DNA of 64,000 nt from JAAZBA01 sp964461815 (lineage in GTDB: Bacteria; Bacillota; Clostridia; Oscillospirales; QAMX01): the NCBI GenBank assembly GCA_964461815.1, contig CAYWVF010000001.1, positions 1-64,000 of the forward strand, given 5' to 3'. A model generated the notes under the pieces. That model saw only the letters and a list, made by a program, of their open reading frames with translations. It made no database searches and was not told where the DNA came from. Made by a program: the position numbers and the translations under genes. Shown here in pieces: positions 27,029 through 34,288 of the stretch (positions within the stretch are counted from its first letter, which is position 1; each line of letters begins with the position of its first letter).

Positions 27029-28477
27029 TTACCACTTCTTTTCGTTGTCGCCGTACCTATAAGCATACTTGTAGGCATATTTGCTGCCGTATTTCGACTT
27101 GTAATAACCGTATTTCTTTTGCTTTTCGCTGCTATCATGCACTATGGTTCCGATTATCTGACTACCGGCGTTCTTTAATTCCTTTATTGCCGGGTCGAGC
27201 AGATCGTACGTTGTCATTTCGCTTCGCGCCACAACGATAACGCCGGTACATACCTTTGTTACAACAGTAGCATCTGTTACTACGGTGATCGGAGGTGTGT
27301 CGATGAAAATATAATCATATTGGCTTTGCAGAACGGAGATCATATTTTTAAATTCCTCCGTTTGCAGAAGCTCGGCAGGATTGGGCGGATTTTCACCTGC
27401 GGTTATGCAATCCAGATTCGGTCTGATGTTTTGCTGTATTGCATTCTCAAGCAATGTATATCCACATACGACGTTGCTTACGCCATCCTTTTTTTCGATC
27501 TGTAAATATCTGTGGACTCTTGATCTTCTGAGATCACAGTCGATGAGAAGGATCTTTGCTCCTGTTTGAGCGAATGTTATGGCGAGATTTATCGCAGTCG
27601 TAGTTTTACCTTCACCCGGTATAGAGCTTGTAACAGCTATGACCTTTGCGTTGTCCTGCTTTGGCATAGAGAACATGATGTTGGTTCTGATGGATTTATA
27701 GGTCTCTACGGTGTCAAAGTCTGTATCGTCATTTAACACGTTTTCAAAGTCGTCAGTCATATGATACTTGTTTTTTCTGATATGTCTGCGTGAGCCTGAC
27801 GGCCTTGCGGTTTCGCCCAAAAGGGATATACCGTAATGCTTTGAGATCTCGTTTCCGCTGTGAACATTTTTATCCAAAAAGCTCTTAATAAATGCATATA
27901 TACATCCAAGGAATGCACCTACAAACAGAGCCAAAAGTGATTTTTTTATGATCCCTTTACTGTTCGGAGCACTTGGTATGCGCGGAGGATTAACGACCTT
28001 GATCTCGCCACCCTCGAAAATATCTGCAAGCATCGCAGGCGCCTGGTTTAAGATCTCCTGAGTGACACAGTACGCCTCATAGCTTGTATCGGAGGTGACA
28101 GAGATCCTTATCAGCTCCGTTTCATTTACAACAGACACCGAAAGTATAGATGATATCCTTTTCCATGAGCAGTCAAATGGCAGCTTGGCACTTACAGCCT
28201 CCAAAAATGAGTCCGTCTTAAGAAGCTCAATGTATGTAGTACTAAGTGAACGAGATGAATCGATATCACCCTTCTGTATGACCTGAACAGCATTTTCCTG
28301 ATTGCGATTGCTTATATATAGGATCCCATTAGCTGTAAAGGTGTCCTTTTCAAAGCAATAGGTTTCGATAAAAACGGCAAATGCTGCAAGCACAGCCAAT
28401 AAAATTATGACAACTCTGCTTTCACGTAATATGCCTAAAATGTCTTCTATAGAAAGATCCTTTTCCTTGTCTGTCAT
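27029..28477 (-). CDS. Fused polysaccharide co-polymerase and BY-kinase (Wzz-CpsD)
   Basis: A 482-residue protein joining a Wzz-type chain-length regulator to a bacterial tyrosine kinase. Two transmembrane helices (about 20-40 and 175-197) flank an extracytoplasmic domain. The cytoplasmic kinase has Walker A (SSIPGEGKTTTAINLA near 283-298), Walker A' (ILLIDCDLRRS near 311-321) and Walker B (YIFIDTPP near 390). A tyrosine-rich tail with ten Tyr (about 451-477) is the autophosphorylation cluster. Many Firmicutes split this into CpsC and CpsD; here it is one polypeptide as in proteobacterial Wzc. It should set chain length with Wzy under control of the CpsB phosphatase. Confidence 0.9.
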   Translation of the reverse strand: MTDKEKDLSIEDILGILRESRVVIILLAVLAAFAVFIETYCFEKDTFTANGILYISNRNQENAVQVIQKGDIDSSRSLSTTYIELLKTDSFLEAVSAKLPFDCSWKRISSILSVSVVNETELIRISVTSDTSYEAYCVTQEILNQAPAMLADIFEGGEIKVVNPPRIPSAPNSKGIIKKSLLALFVGAFLGCIYAFIKSFLDKNVHSGNEISKHYGISLLGETARPSGSRRHIRKNKYHMTDDFENVLNDDTDFDTVETYKSIRTNIMFSMPKQDNAKVIAVTSSIPGEGKTTTAINLAITFAQTGAKILLIDCDLRRSRVHRYLQIEKKDGVSNVVCGYTLLENAIQQNIRPNLDCITAGENPPNPAELLQTEEFKNMISVLQSQYDYIFIDTPPITVVTDATVVTKVCTGVIVVARSEMTTYDLLDPAIKELKNAGSQIIGTIVHDSSEKQKKYGYYKSKYGSKYAYKYAYRYGDNEKKW

Positions 28478-29031
28478 TTTTTAAGCTCCTTATCAATTAA
28501 GTGATAGATGTATTTTAGTTTTTTATTGGCATATTTCTCATTATCCCAAATACAAAAATCGTGGATAGTCGCAATAAATAACATAAATACTTCCTCAAAT
28601 CCATCTTTTGAGATATTATAGAACTTTGCAAACGAATCTGAGAATTTAAAATATTTAGTATATATCTTTTCCAGCTCCCTACGTCCGCGTTCACCGTATA
28701 ATGGGCTGGATACTACCTGATATATGAACCGTATCCGTTCCTTTTCGCGGACAAGCAGAGTGTAGATCATATCAATTTCAGCTTTCAGATCAGGAGAAAG
28801 ATGCTCAAATTCATCCTTAAAAGTGTTTTCGAGCTGACCCATATAGTATTTGGCGGTTTCGATCACGATGTTTTCTTTTGAATCGAAATAAGCATATAGC
28901 GAGGAGACGCCGATTTCCAGCGCGGAAGCAATATTACGCATACTGGTATTTTCCAACCCGTTTCGGACATAAATATCCAGCATTGTTTCAAGCATTTGCT
29001 CTTTTCGTTCCGCTTTGTTTACATATATCAC
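28474..29031 (-). CDS. TetR family transcriptional regulator
   Basis: A 185-residue protein with an N-terminal TetR helix-turn-helix (about 10-55: MLDIYVRNGLENTSMRNIASALEIGVSSLYAYFDSKENI in parts) and a helical ligand/dimer domain. The start is GTG at 29031 with GAGG seven bases upstream. Its stop overlaps the Wzz-kinase start, so it is the first gene of the polysaccharide operon, and a palindrome lies directly upstream. It probably represses itself and the operon; the ligand is unknown. Confidence 0.85.
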   Translation of the reverse strand: MIYVNKAERKEQMLETMLDIYVRNGLENTSMRNIASALEIGVSSLYAYFDSKENIVIETAKYYMGQLENTFKDEFEHLSPDLKAEIDMIYTLLVREKERIRFIYQVVSSPLYGERGRRELEKIYTKYFKFSDSFAKFYNISKDGFEEVFMLFIATIHDFCIWDNEKYANKKLKYIYHLIDKELKK

Positions 29032-29048
29032 ATTTACACCTCACATTA

Positions 29049-29062
29049 TGAACGTTCGTTCA
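29049..29062. promoter_or_regulatory. Candidate TetR operator
   Basis: TGAACG-TT-CGTTCA, a palindrome with six-base arms, 18 bases before the GTG start of the TetR gene. GAACG/CGTTC half-sites are typical of TetR-family operators. Its place at the leader/promoter suggests autorepression and control of the whole polysaccharide operon. Confidence 0.65.
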
Positions 29063-29381
29063 AATGATAGAAAAATAAATACAATATAATTTACATTATG
29101 CTGCAAGCTGAAACCAGAATATTACAAATCTTCCATGGTTGAATTGTAGCACATGGAATTGATTTTGTCAATGGAATAAGTTGATTTTGCCGAAATTTGG
29201 TACAAATGAACACATTTTGCTTTTTTCATGTTCGAAAGTTAGATAATGCTAAGTATCATTTCATAAAAAATAATTGGTATGAAACATAAAACAACGAGAG
29301 AAAAATTTCCTTTGGTGTTGTGAAAGCATTTTTCTATGGTATTATTTCTTAATACTGTTATATATCTATTAGGCAGCTTCT
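29063..29381. other. AT-rich intergenic region
   Basis: About 320 bases between the polysaccharide operon and the SDR terminator. It should hold the operon promoter on the minus strand, but no single consensus pair stands out. I see no gene and no RNA motif in it. Confidence 0.4.
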
Positions 29382-29428
29382 AACAAAACAAACAGGGGCA
29401 GATGAAATCTGCCCCTGTTTGTTTTGTT
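29382..29428. terminator. Strong terminator downstream of the SDR gene
   Basis: Perfect 21-base inverted repeat (29382-29402 and 29408-29428) with a five-base loop, built from AACAAAACAAACAGGGGCAGA. The AT-rich base of the stem gives a T-tract in either direction. Confidence 0.9.
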
Positions 29429-29440
29429 AAAATCAATTAA

Positions 29441-30301
29441 TTATACTAATTTCTTGTTTCTCAGCTGCGTGATCTGGAAGTTTCCTTCTTCACCAAAGTC
29501 AACGTATAATACCTGACCGCTTACGTAGCTGCACAGGTTGCTTCCCAGTGCAACTAACGGATATGCCATTTCTTCCGGCTGAGCAGGACGTCCATCCCAA
29601 CCACCGAGCATGCCTTCTTCAATGATCTTTAAGCCAAGCTCTTCGTTGCCGCCTGTAATACCTTTACTAAAGGAGCTGATAAGCGGAGTAGCTGTATATC
29701 CCGGTGAGATAGCATTGATACGTCTACGCTTCTTTGCAAATTCAGGATGGAATGCCATAGACAGAATGTAAGCATTCTGACATTCCTTAGAGAATACATA
29801 GCCGCCGTTTGTGCATTCCGGATTTGCATCATACCATGCATCTGCTGCATCCCAGTCGTTGATGTTGATGATCTCGTCAACCTTTGCCATATCCGCACGC
29901 CAATTCTTACCACCGTTGGAGGTGATCATGGTGATGGAACCGTATTCCGGTAAACGTGAATACAGCTTCTCTGTCAAATATTTTGTGGAATAGAAGTTTG
30001 CAAAGTTAACATTCTTTCTGCCTGTGCCATCCTCCGGATCGGACATACCGTGACAAAGGAAAATAGCATCCAAAGTATCCGGCAGCTCAGAAATCAAATA
30101 GTCCAGATCTTTCTTATCGCCCAGGTTTTTAACTTTGATCTCCTTTGTTACTTCAAACTTTAAGGGTTTGCTACGTGTTGTAGCGTATACATTGGCGCCT
30201 AATTCTATCAGGAATTTTGTTGCTGCAAGACCCATGCCGGAGCCTGCACCTGTGATCAATACATTTTTGTTTTCAAGACCGAATAAAGCTTTTAAATCCA
30301 T
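29441..30301 (-). CDS. Short-chain dehydrogenase/reductase
   Basis: About 286 residues of a classical SDR. The cofactor motif TGAGSGMG lies near residues 16-23, the catalytic Tyr-Lys pair is in GGYVFSKE near 176-183 and Ser is in the MITSNGG segment near 131. The general layout resembles NAD(P)-dependent 3-alpha-hydroxysteroid/coniferyl-alcohol dehydrogenase-like SDRs, but the substrate cannot be set from sequence. Start is ATG 30301, with AAGGAGG eight bases upstream; a longer reading lacks such a site. Divergent from an AraC-type regulator, which probably controls it. Confidence 0.85.
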   Translation of the reverse strand: MDLKALFGLENKNVLITGAGSGMGLAATKFLIELGANVYATTRSKPLKFEVTKEIKVKNLGDKKDLDYLISELPDTLDAIFLCHGMSDPEDGTGRKNVNFANFYSTKYLTEKLYSRLPEYGSITMITSNGGKNWRADMAKVDEIININDWDAADAWYDANPECTNGGYVFSKECQNAYILSMAFHPEFAKKRRRINAISPGYTATPLISSFSKGITGGNEELGLKIIEEGMLGGWDGRPAQPEEMAYPLVALGSNLCSYVSGQVLYVDFGEEGNFQITQLRNKKLV

Positions 30302-30351
30302 AGTAAATACCTCCTTATGTATATATATTGTAAAAAAGAGTTTCATTATTT

Positions 30352-30392
30352 TATATAAAAATTTAATGCTTTTATCATAATTTTATGATAAA
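30352..30392. promoter_or_regulatory. SDR promoter with overlapping perfect palindrome
   Basis: TTTATCATAA-TT-TTATGATAAA at 30371-30392 is a perfect palindrome with ten-base arms in the SDR/AraC divergent region. On the minus strand its second arm supplies TTATGA as a weak -35, 17 bases before TATATA (30357-30352). The site is 25 bases before the AraC start. Likely regulator-binding site for both genes. Confidence 0.6.
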
Positions 30393-30417
30393 ATAATGAA
30401 AAAGGAGTTGCGTGTCT

Positions 30418-31161
30418 ATGCATGGATCTATTACAAAAGAAGATATTCTGCATTACCGCATTTATCTTAGCGGTCAGGAGTTAGCCAGATTTCCGCGTCA
30501 CCTGATGCAGAATTTTATAAAAAGCCTAGAGGATGGAGATACCGAAGCTCTTATCACTCAATTTTATGAGCTTCCGATGGAGCAGCTATATGTGAATCTG
30601 AGCGATCCGAACAAAAAACGGGAATATGCGCTGATACATGCTATAGTTCTTATGTGTCACATCTCTATTGATATTGGAGTCAGCTACGAGGATGCTTTTG
30701 ATCTCTACACGTTGTATATGCAGAAAACGTCAGAAATTAAAACTGCTTCAGAGTATAAGACACTTCATCTGGAGGCGATAAAGAGTTATGCGGATCTGAT
30801 ACGAAAAACAAAGCGTGGGTCTAATGAGTCTATATACTTGAAAAAATGTAAGCAGTATGTTATAGATCACCTTTGCACGAAAATCTCATTGACAGATGCG
30901 GCAGAGTATGTTGATATCAGTCCGAGTTATTTGTCAGCTCTGTTTTCACAAAACGAGAAAATGACATTTTCCGAATATGTGAACCGTACACGCATTGATG
31001 CAAGCAAAGACTTGCTTGAAAAAACCGATTACAGTATCTGCGAGATCGCTTTTTATTTTAATTTCAGCTCGCAGAGCCATTACTGTTACCTTTTTCACAG
31101 GTTCGTGGGAATCACACCGACAAAGTATCGAAAAATCGTAAGGTACATGGAGGAAGAATAA
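30418..31161 (+). CDS. AraC family transcriptional regulator
   Basis: About 247 residues. The C-terminal 100 residues are the paired AraC helix-turn-helix: ISLTDAAEYVDISPSYLSALF and ICEIAFYFNFSSQSHYCYLF, ending with the conserved GITPTKYRK. The N-terminal 140 residues are helical and not a cupin, so the signal is unclear. AAAGGAG lies ten bases before ATG 30418; GTG at 30412 is also possible. Divergent from the SDR gene with a shared palindrome, so it most likely controls that gene. Confidence 0.85.
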   Translation: MHGSITKEDILHYRIYLSGQELARFPRHLMQNFIKSLEDGDTEALITQFYELPMEQLYVNLSDPNKKREYALIHAIVLMCHISIDIGVSYEDAFDLYTLYMQKTSEIKTASEYKTLHLEAIKSYADLIRKTKRGSNESIYLKKCKQYVIDHLCTKISLTDAAEYVDISPSYLSALFSQNEKMTFSEYVNRTRIDASKDLLEKTDYSICEIAFYFNFSSQSHYCYLFHRFVGITPTKYRKIVRYMEEE

Positions 31162-31227
31162 CTAAAGCTTCTGCGTTAAAAAACTCGATATCGAATGATT
31201 TGCTACGCTTATAGCTCGATAAATCAG

Positions 31228-31259
31228 AAAGTACACGATCTGCGTTGCTCGTGTACTTT
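31228..31259 (+). terminator. Terminator of the AraC gene
   Basis: Stem AAAGTACACGA (31228-31238) and TCGTGTACTTT (31249-31259) with a ten-base loop, followed by TTTTGTG. Confidence 0.85.
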
Positions 31260-31261
31260 TT

Positions 31262-31491
31262 GTGTAATTTCTAACATGCAGAACATAGAGCATCACATAG
31301 TAATCCTCGCTTCACACGAAGCTCTTTGATCGTCTTTCCAAGTGATAATGCTATATGGATATGCCTCCGATTAAATTATTGATACTTGATCCCGGAATCT
31401 ATTGATATTATAACGCCTTCGTTTTTATATTACAATGACCGCATTTCAGAACTGATTCAACGTCAAAGTGGAATTTCCACTATAAACAGAA
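31262..31491. other. Intergenic stretch without recognisable gene
   Basis: About 230 bases between two terminators. Short open frames exist but have no ribosome site and no familiar motif. A small palindrome GTGGAATTTCCAC lies at 31468-31480. It could be decayed coding sequence; nothing can be supported. Confidence 0.4.
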
Positions 31492-31522
31492 AACAGCCGT
31501 GCATATTGGATGCACGGCCGTT
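31492..31522 (-). terminator. Terminator of the P-loop kinase gene
   Basis: Stem of 13 pairs with one mismatch: AACAGCCGTGCAT (31492-31504) and ATGCACGGCCGTT (31510-31522). On the minus strand it is followed by TTTTCTGTTTATAG. Confidence 0.85.
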
Positions 31523-31531
31523 ATGTAAGCT

Positions 31532-32062
31532 TTATAGTGATAGTATTATGTTTTTTATTTCGTCGGTCTTTTCCGATATTTCTTTCATCCCATCTATCAC
31601 ATGATCTGATGATGGCAGAATATCCTTTATCATTTGAACATATGCGATCCTGGCACACTTGAGGTACATTTCCATATCTTGTCTTATTTCATCTCCTGTT
31701 GCATCTCCCATATCACGCAAGATCCTTCTTGCCATAGCAACATCGAGAGGGGTGTCTATGAAGATAGCACAATCAATATATTGGCTCAATGCTTTATGGC
31801 AATATGCAAAAGGATAATCAAGAAGTAGATACTCGCAGTCTGAGCTTTTTTGTATTTCGTGAATATCCTTTATTAAAGGCTCCAGATTCCATACATTGTA
31901 GTCTGCTCCTTGCTTTGCCCATTCGCAGAAATCATTTACTTCACCTTCAAACGAGTAATCATCAAAGTGGAGAGCTCGTGTGTTCGGAAGCTGCTTCTTT
32001 AATTCATTAACGATGGTCGTTTTTCCACCTGCTGTTACAGCTGCAATTGAAATAGTTTTCAT
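31532..32062 (-). CDS. Small P-loop kinase (uridine kinase-like)
   Basis: About 176 residues. The Walker A variant AAVTAGGKTTIVNEL lies near residues 6-20, LHFDDYSFEG near 33-42 resembles the substrate-binding DDFY region of uridine/pantothenate kinase-like proteins, and YLLLDYPFAY near 83-92 is the Walker B. RRILRD near 113 may be the lid arginines. Probably phosphorylates a small metabolite; substrate unknown. Start is ATG 32062 with AAAGGG eight bases upstream. It has its own terminator and is likely monocistronic. Confidence 0.7.
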   Translation of the reverse strand: MKTISIAAVTAGGKTTIVNELKKQLPNTRALHFDDYSFEGEVNDFCEWAKQGADYNVWNLEPLIKDIHEIQKSSDCEYLLLDYPFAYCHKALSQYIDCAIFIDTPLDVAMARRILRDMGDATGDEIRQDMEMYLKCARIAYVQMIKDILPSSDHVIDGMKEISEKTDEIKNIILSL

Positions 32063-32268
32063 AATGTTCACCCTTTCTCAAATCATTTTGACTTAAAAAA
32101 TAAGTATATCATAAAAAATGAGAAAGTCAAGAGATGATAATTTAATATGTCAACGTAGCAGTGATGTCCTGTCGGATATCCCAAAAGGTTTTGTCATTAA
32201 AGCTTTTAGTTTAGCTCACCGATTTCGGGATTTTTATAATCTCTTTTGCTGGCTTGGTTATCGGCGGA

Positions 32269-33141
32269 TTAGTGATAGATCGAAAATGGTGTCAGTTCAA
32301 ATTCCAACACTTTGGCGTATAGTTCATCACTGAGCTCCCAGAACTCATCCGATGTCATATCTGTCACCTCGGCTTGTTCCACATCATAGATACCGGTCTG
32401 ATTGTGATAAATTCCATTTTCGTCTGTAAAATACAGATCGATACAAGACCATTCCGTAGCATTCGGCATAAGCTCGTACTGCCCGATCATCGTATAGGCT
32501 GCACCACCGGAACCCAAAAGATAAAATACATTTTCTTCCATCCAGCCCACATTGTTTCTGGACCATCCTGAACAGATACAATAAATCTCATCCTGCACGC
32601 AGGTATATACCGCATAAATATCACGCCCGAAAAACCTTCCGTCTCTATCTTCTGTAATGCCGCCTATGATAAGCTCCGGCATCCCGTCTGTATTCAAATC
32701 CGAAAAAGCATATCCGACATATTCAAGTGTCTCCTCCGGCGTTTTGGAATATCCCGCATCCAGTATGCCATTGAGCGCCTGATATGCAAGCTCTTGATCT
32801 GTCTCACGATCCTCTGAAAGAATCAGATCATATATGCCATCCATCAGCTCAGAATAAACGGACTCCAAAGACTCTGTATCTGTGTCAGCTTCCGAAGTAT
32901 CTATCTCCGATCCTGTGTCAGTGTCAACATCCAAGGTATCTGTGTCTGTCTTCAATTTCGCATCCTTGTCTTTTTTTGATGGGAAAGCTATACTATCAAG
33001 CTTTTTTTCGGTATCTTCATCATTGTTAGTAGCCTGCGTCGCCTTAGTAGTTTGTGTTACCTGAGAAGTTGTGTCGCAGCTGCATAGCATCAAGCAAATG
33101 ATGATCCCAACGATCAAATATAACAGTTTACATCTTTTCAT
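32269..33141 (-). CDS. Lipoprotein, unknown function
   Basis: About 290 residues. A Lys/Arg start and hydrophobic segment end in the lipobox LMLCSC near residue 20, so it is a secreted lipid-anchored protein. A Thr/Asp/Ser-rich spacer (about 22-90) with DTDT repeats leads to a globular domain (about 100-290) that contains EYVGYAFSDLNTDGMPELIIGG, a pattern seen in secreted FG-GAP-like/calcium-loop proteins (split here: DLNTDGMPELIIGG). The ATG at 33141 is chosen because it begins the signal peptide. Function unknown; isolated gene. Confidence 0.75.
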   Translation of the reverse strand: MKRCKLLYLIVGIIICLMLCSCDTTSQVTQTTKATQATNNDEDTEKKLDSIAFPSKKDKDAKLKTDTDTLDVDTDTGSEIDTSEADTDTESLESVYSELMDGIYDLILSEDRETDQELAYQALNGILDAGYSKTPEETLEYVGYAFSDLNTDGMPELIIGGITEDRDGRFFGRDIYAVYTCVQDEIYCICSGWSRNNVGWMEENVFYLLGSGGAAYTMIGQYELMPNATEWSCIDLYFTDENGIYHNQTGIYDVEQAEVTDMTSDEFWELSDELYAKVLEFELTPFSIYH

Positions 33142-33253
33142 GTCGTATCTTTTCTCCTTTCTAAGTTGCACCTTCAATATTGCGCTCGTTTTGTAAAATA
33201 TATCACCGCATTATAATACGTTGAATTCATTATAACACATCCCATAACAAAAT
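33142..33253. other. AT-rich leader of the lipoprotein gene
   Basis: Part of a 377-base stretch without an intact gene (33142-33518). It holds TATAAT-like words on the minus strand that could form the lipoprotein promoter. The remainder of the stretch holds a hairpin, a truncated spoIVB copy, and the leader of the next gene. Confidence 0.4.
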
Positions 33254-33276
33254 ACCAGAGGCGAATCACCTCCGGT
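33254..33276 (-). terminator. Terminator following the truncated spoIVB copy
   Basis: Stem ACCAGAGG (33254-33261) and CCTCCGGT (33269-33276), one mismatch, followed on the minus strand by TATTTTGTTATG. It lies just beyond the stop of the spoIVB remnant, as expected for a former gene end. Confidence 0.65.
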
Positions 33277-33282
33277 ACTTTG

Positions 33283-33404
33283 TTATCCTGCTGCATCCAG
33301 CATATTTTCGATGAAAATCCCATGCCCTCTGGTCGGATCATTCACCGGTACATGAGTCACTGCACTGATAAGCTTACCGTTTTGAATAATGGGACTGCCG
33401 CTCA
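33283..33404 (-). pseudogene. Truncated second copy of spoIVB (C-terminal fragment)
   Basis: The minus strand from 33404 to 33283 encodes about 39 in-frame residues, starting SGSPIIQNGKLISAVTHV and ending at TAA. They match the last 39 residues of the intact SpoIVB at 34289 with few changes (for example Leu to Pro, Tyr to His). Identity at the DNA level stops abruptly at 33404 after GGGACTGCCGCTCA. The catalytic-serine motif SGSP is the first part kept. Everything upstream has been lost or replaced by the 242-residue gene region. Confidence 0.85.
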
Positions 33405-33518
33405 CGAGGGATTGTCATTAGGGACAACAGTTTAGTTTTCAGGCATATCATCTACCCTATGAAAACACCGCAAAATATGCTATAATAATTGTATTAAATT
33501 TGAAAGAAGATAATTTCT

Positions 33519-34247
33519 ATGTATGCAATAGTTAGACAAGGGAATAAAAAATACTACACTTCTACAGTTTTTGGATATTTTCACGATATAAAATCAGAAG
33601 ATGATTATCAGCGATATCTTGAACAGATCCATTCTCCATATTATATTGTTTGGAATGAAACAAAAACACATTTGGTTAAAGTTTTCGCTATGCAACCAAA
33701 TACAAAATATCTAATACCCCAAATTCTGATCGTTGATGCAAACAAAGACAACTGGATTGAAGATTCTGTAACAAATATGGGATGTGTAGACTTCTTAACT
33801 CGAGATGTTGCCGACAGATTATGCGATACTCAGGAAATTCCACCAGACATTCTTGAAAAATGCGTACTTTTGGAAAAATCTGTTTCCTATACTCCTTATC
33901 GTGAGGTCAAAACAGAACAGGATATTACCAATCTCGATTTTGTGTCTGGCGGATTCCATGATGCTCGCATTCAATCTTTACGTTTTTTAGACGATGGTAC
34001 TCTCCACGTTCATTTTGACGGAATTTGGGGATGCGAAATTGATGTGTGGTTTTGGGACGATGTGTCATATTGTGTTGAAAGTCGAAATCCTGACTTGTGG
34101 GATCCATATTGGTCTGAATCAAGTATATTTTTTGAAAATGGATACATATACCTTGTTGACGAATCAGATATGACCGCAGAAAACATCAATGACCATTATT
34201 GTTGGTTCAAAGCCAAACACATGAAATACCATGTTGTTCCTGACTAA
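33519..34247 (+). CDS. Unknown AT-rich orphan gene
   Basis: I do not recognise this 242-residue protein. It has no signal peptide or membrane segment, is rich in aromatic residues (many Tyr and Trp), and its C-terminal third (about 145-240) has FVSGGFHDARIQSLRFLDDG and a VHFDGIWGCEIDVWFWDD segment, a beta-rich pattern seen in some small DUF/immunity-like proteins. Codons are more AT-rich than neighbours. A TATAAT at 33481-33486 may be its -10; the ribosome site (GAAGA) is weak. It lies between a truncated and an intact spoIVB copy and has its own terminator, which suggests acquisition by insertion or duplication. Confidence 0.65.
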   Translation: MYAIVRQGNKKYYTSTVFGYFHDIKSEDDYQRYLEQIHSPYYIVWNETKTHLVKVFAMQPNTKYLIPQILIVDANKDNWIEDSVTNMGCVDFLTRDVADRLCDTQEIPPDILEKCVLLEKSVSYTPYREVKTEQDITNLDFVSGGFHDARIQSLRFLDDGTLHVHFDGIWGCEIDVWFWDDVSYCVESRNPDLWDPYWSESSIFFENGYIYLVDESDMTAENINDHYCWFKAKHMKYHVVPD

Positions 34248-34253
34248 TGATAT

Positions 34254-34284
34254 AACCCACACCTTCTTCCCAAAGGTGTGGGTT
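34254..34284. terminator. Bidirectional terminator
   Basis: Perfect 12-base stem AACCCACACCTT (34254-34265) and AAGGTGTGGGTT (34273-34284), between the converging orphan gene and spoIVB. Confidence 0.88.
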
Positions 34285-34288
34285 TCAT

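Noticed and set aside
29441..30301. Calling the SDR a bile-acid hydroxysteroid dehydrogenase
   Set aside because: SDR motifs alone do not fix substrate, and no bai-type neighbours are present.
32118..32333. 71-codon open frame on the + strand
   Set aside because: No ribosome site, no motif, and it runs into the 3' end of the lipoprotein gene on the other strand.
33405..33430. Insertion-sequence end at the spoIVB break
   Set aside because: A short TTGTC/GACAA inverted pair is visible, but no transposase, no long terminal repeat and no target duplication could be found.
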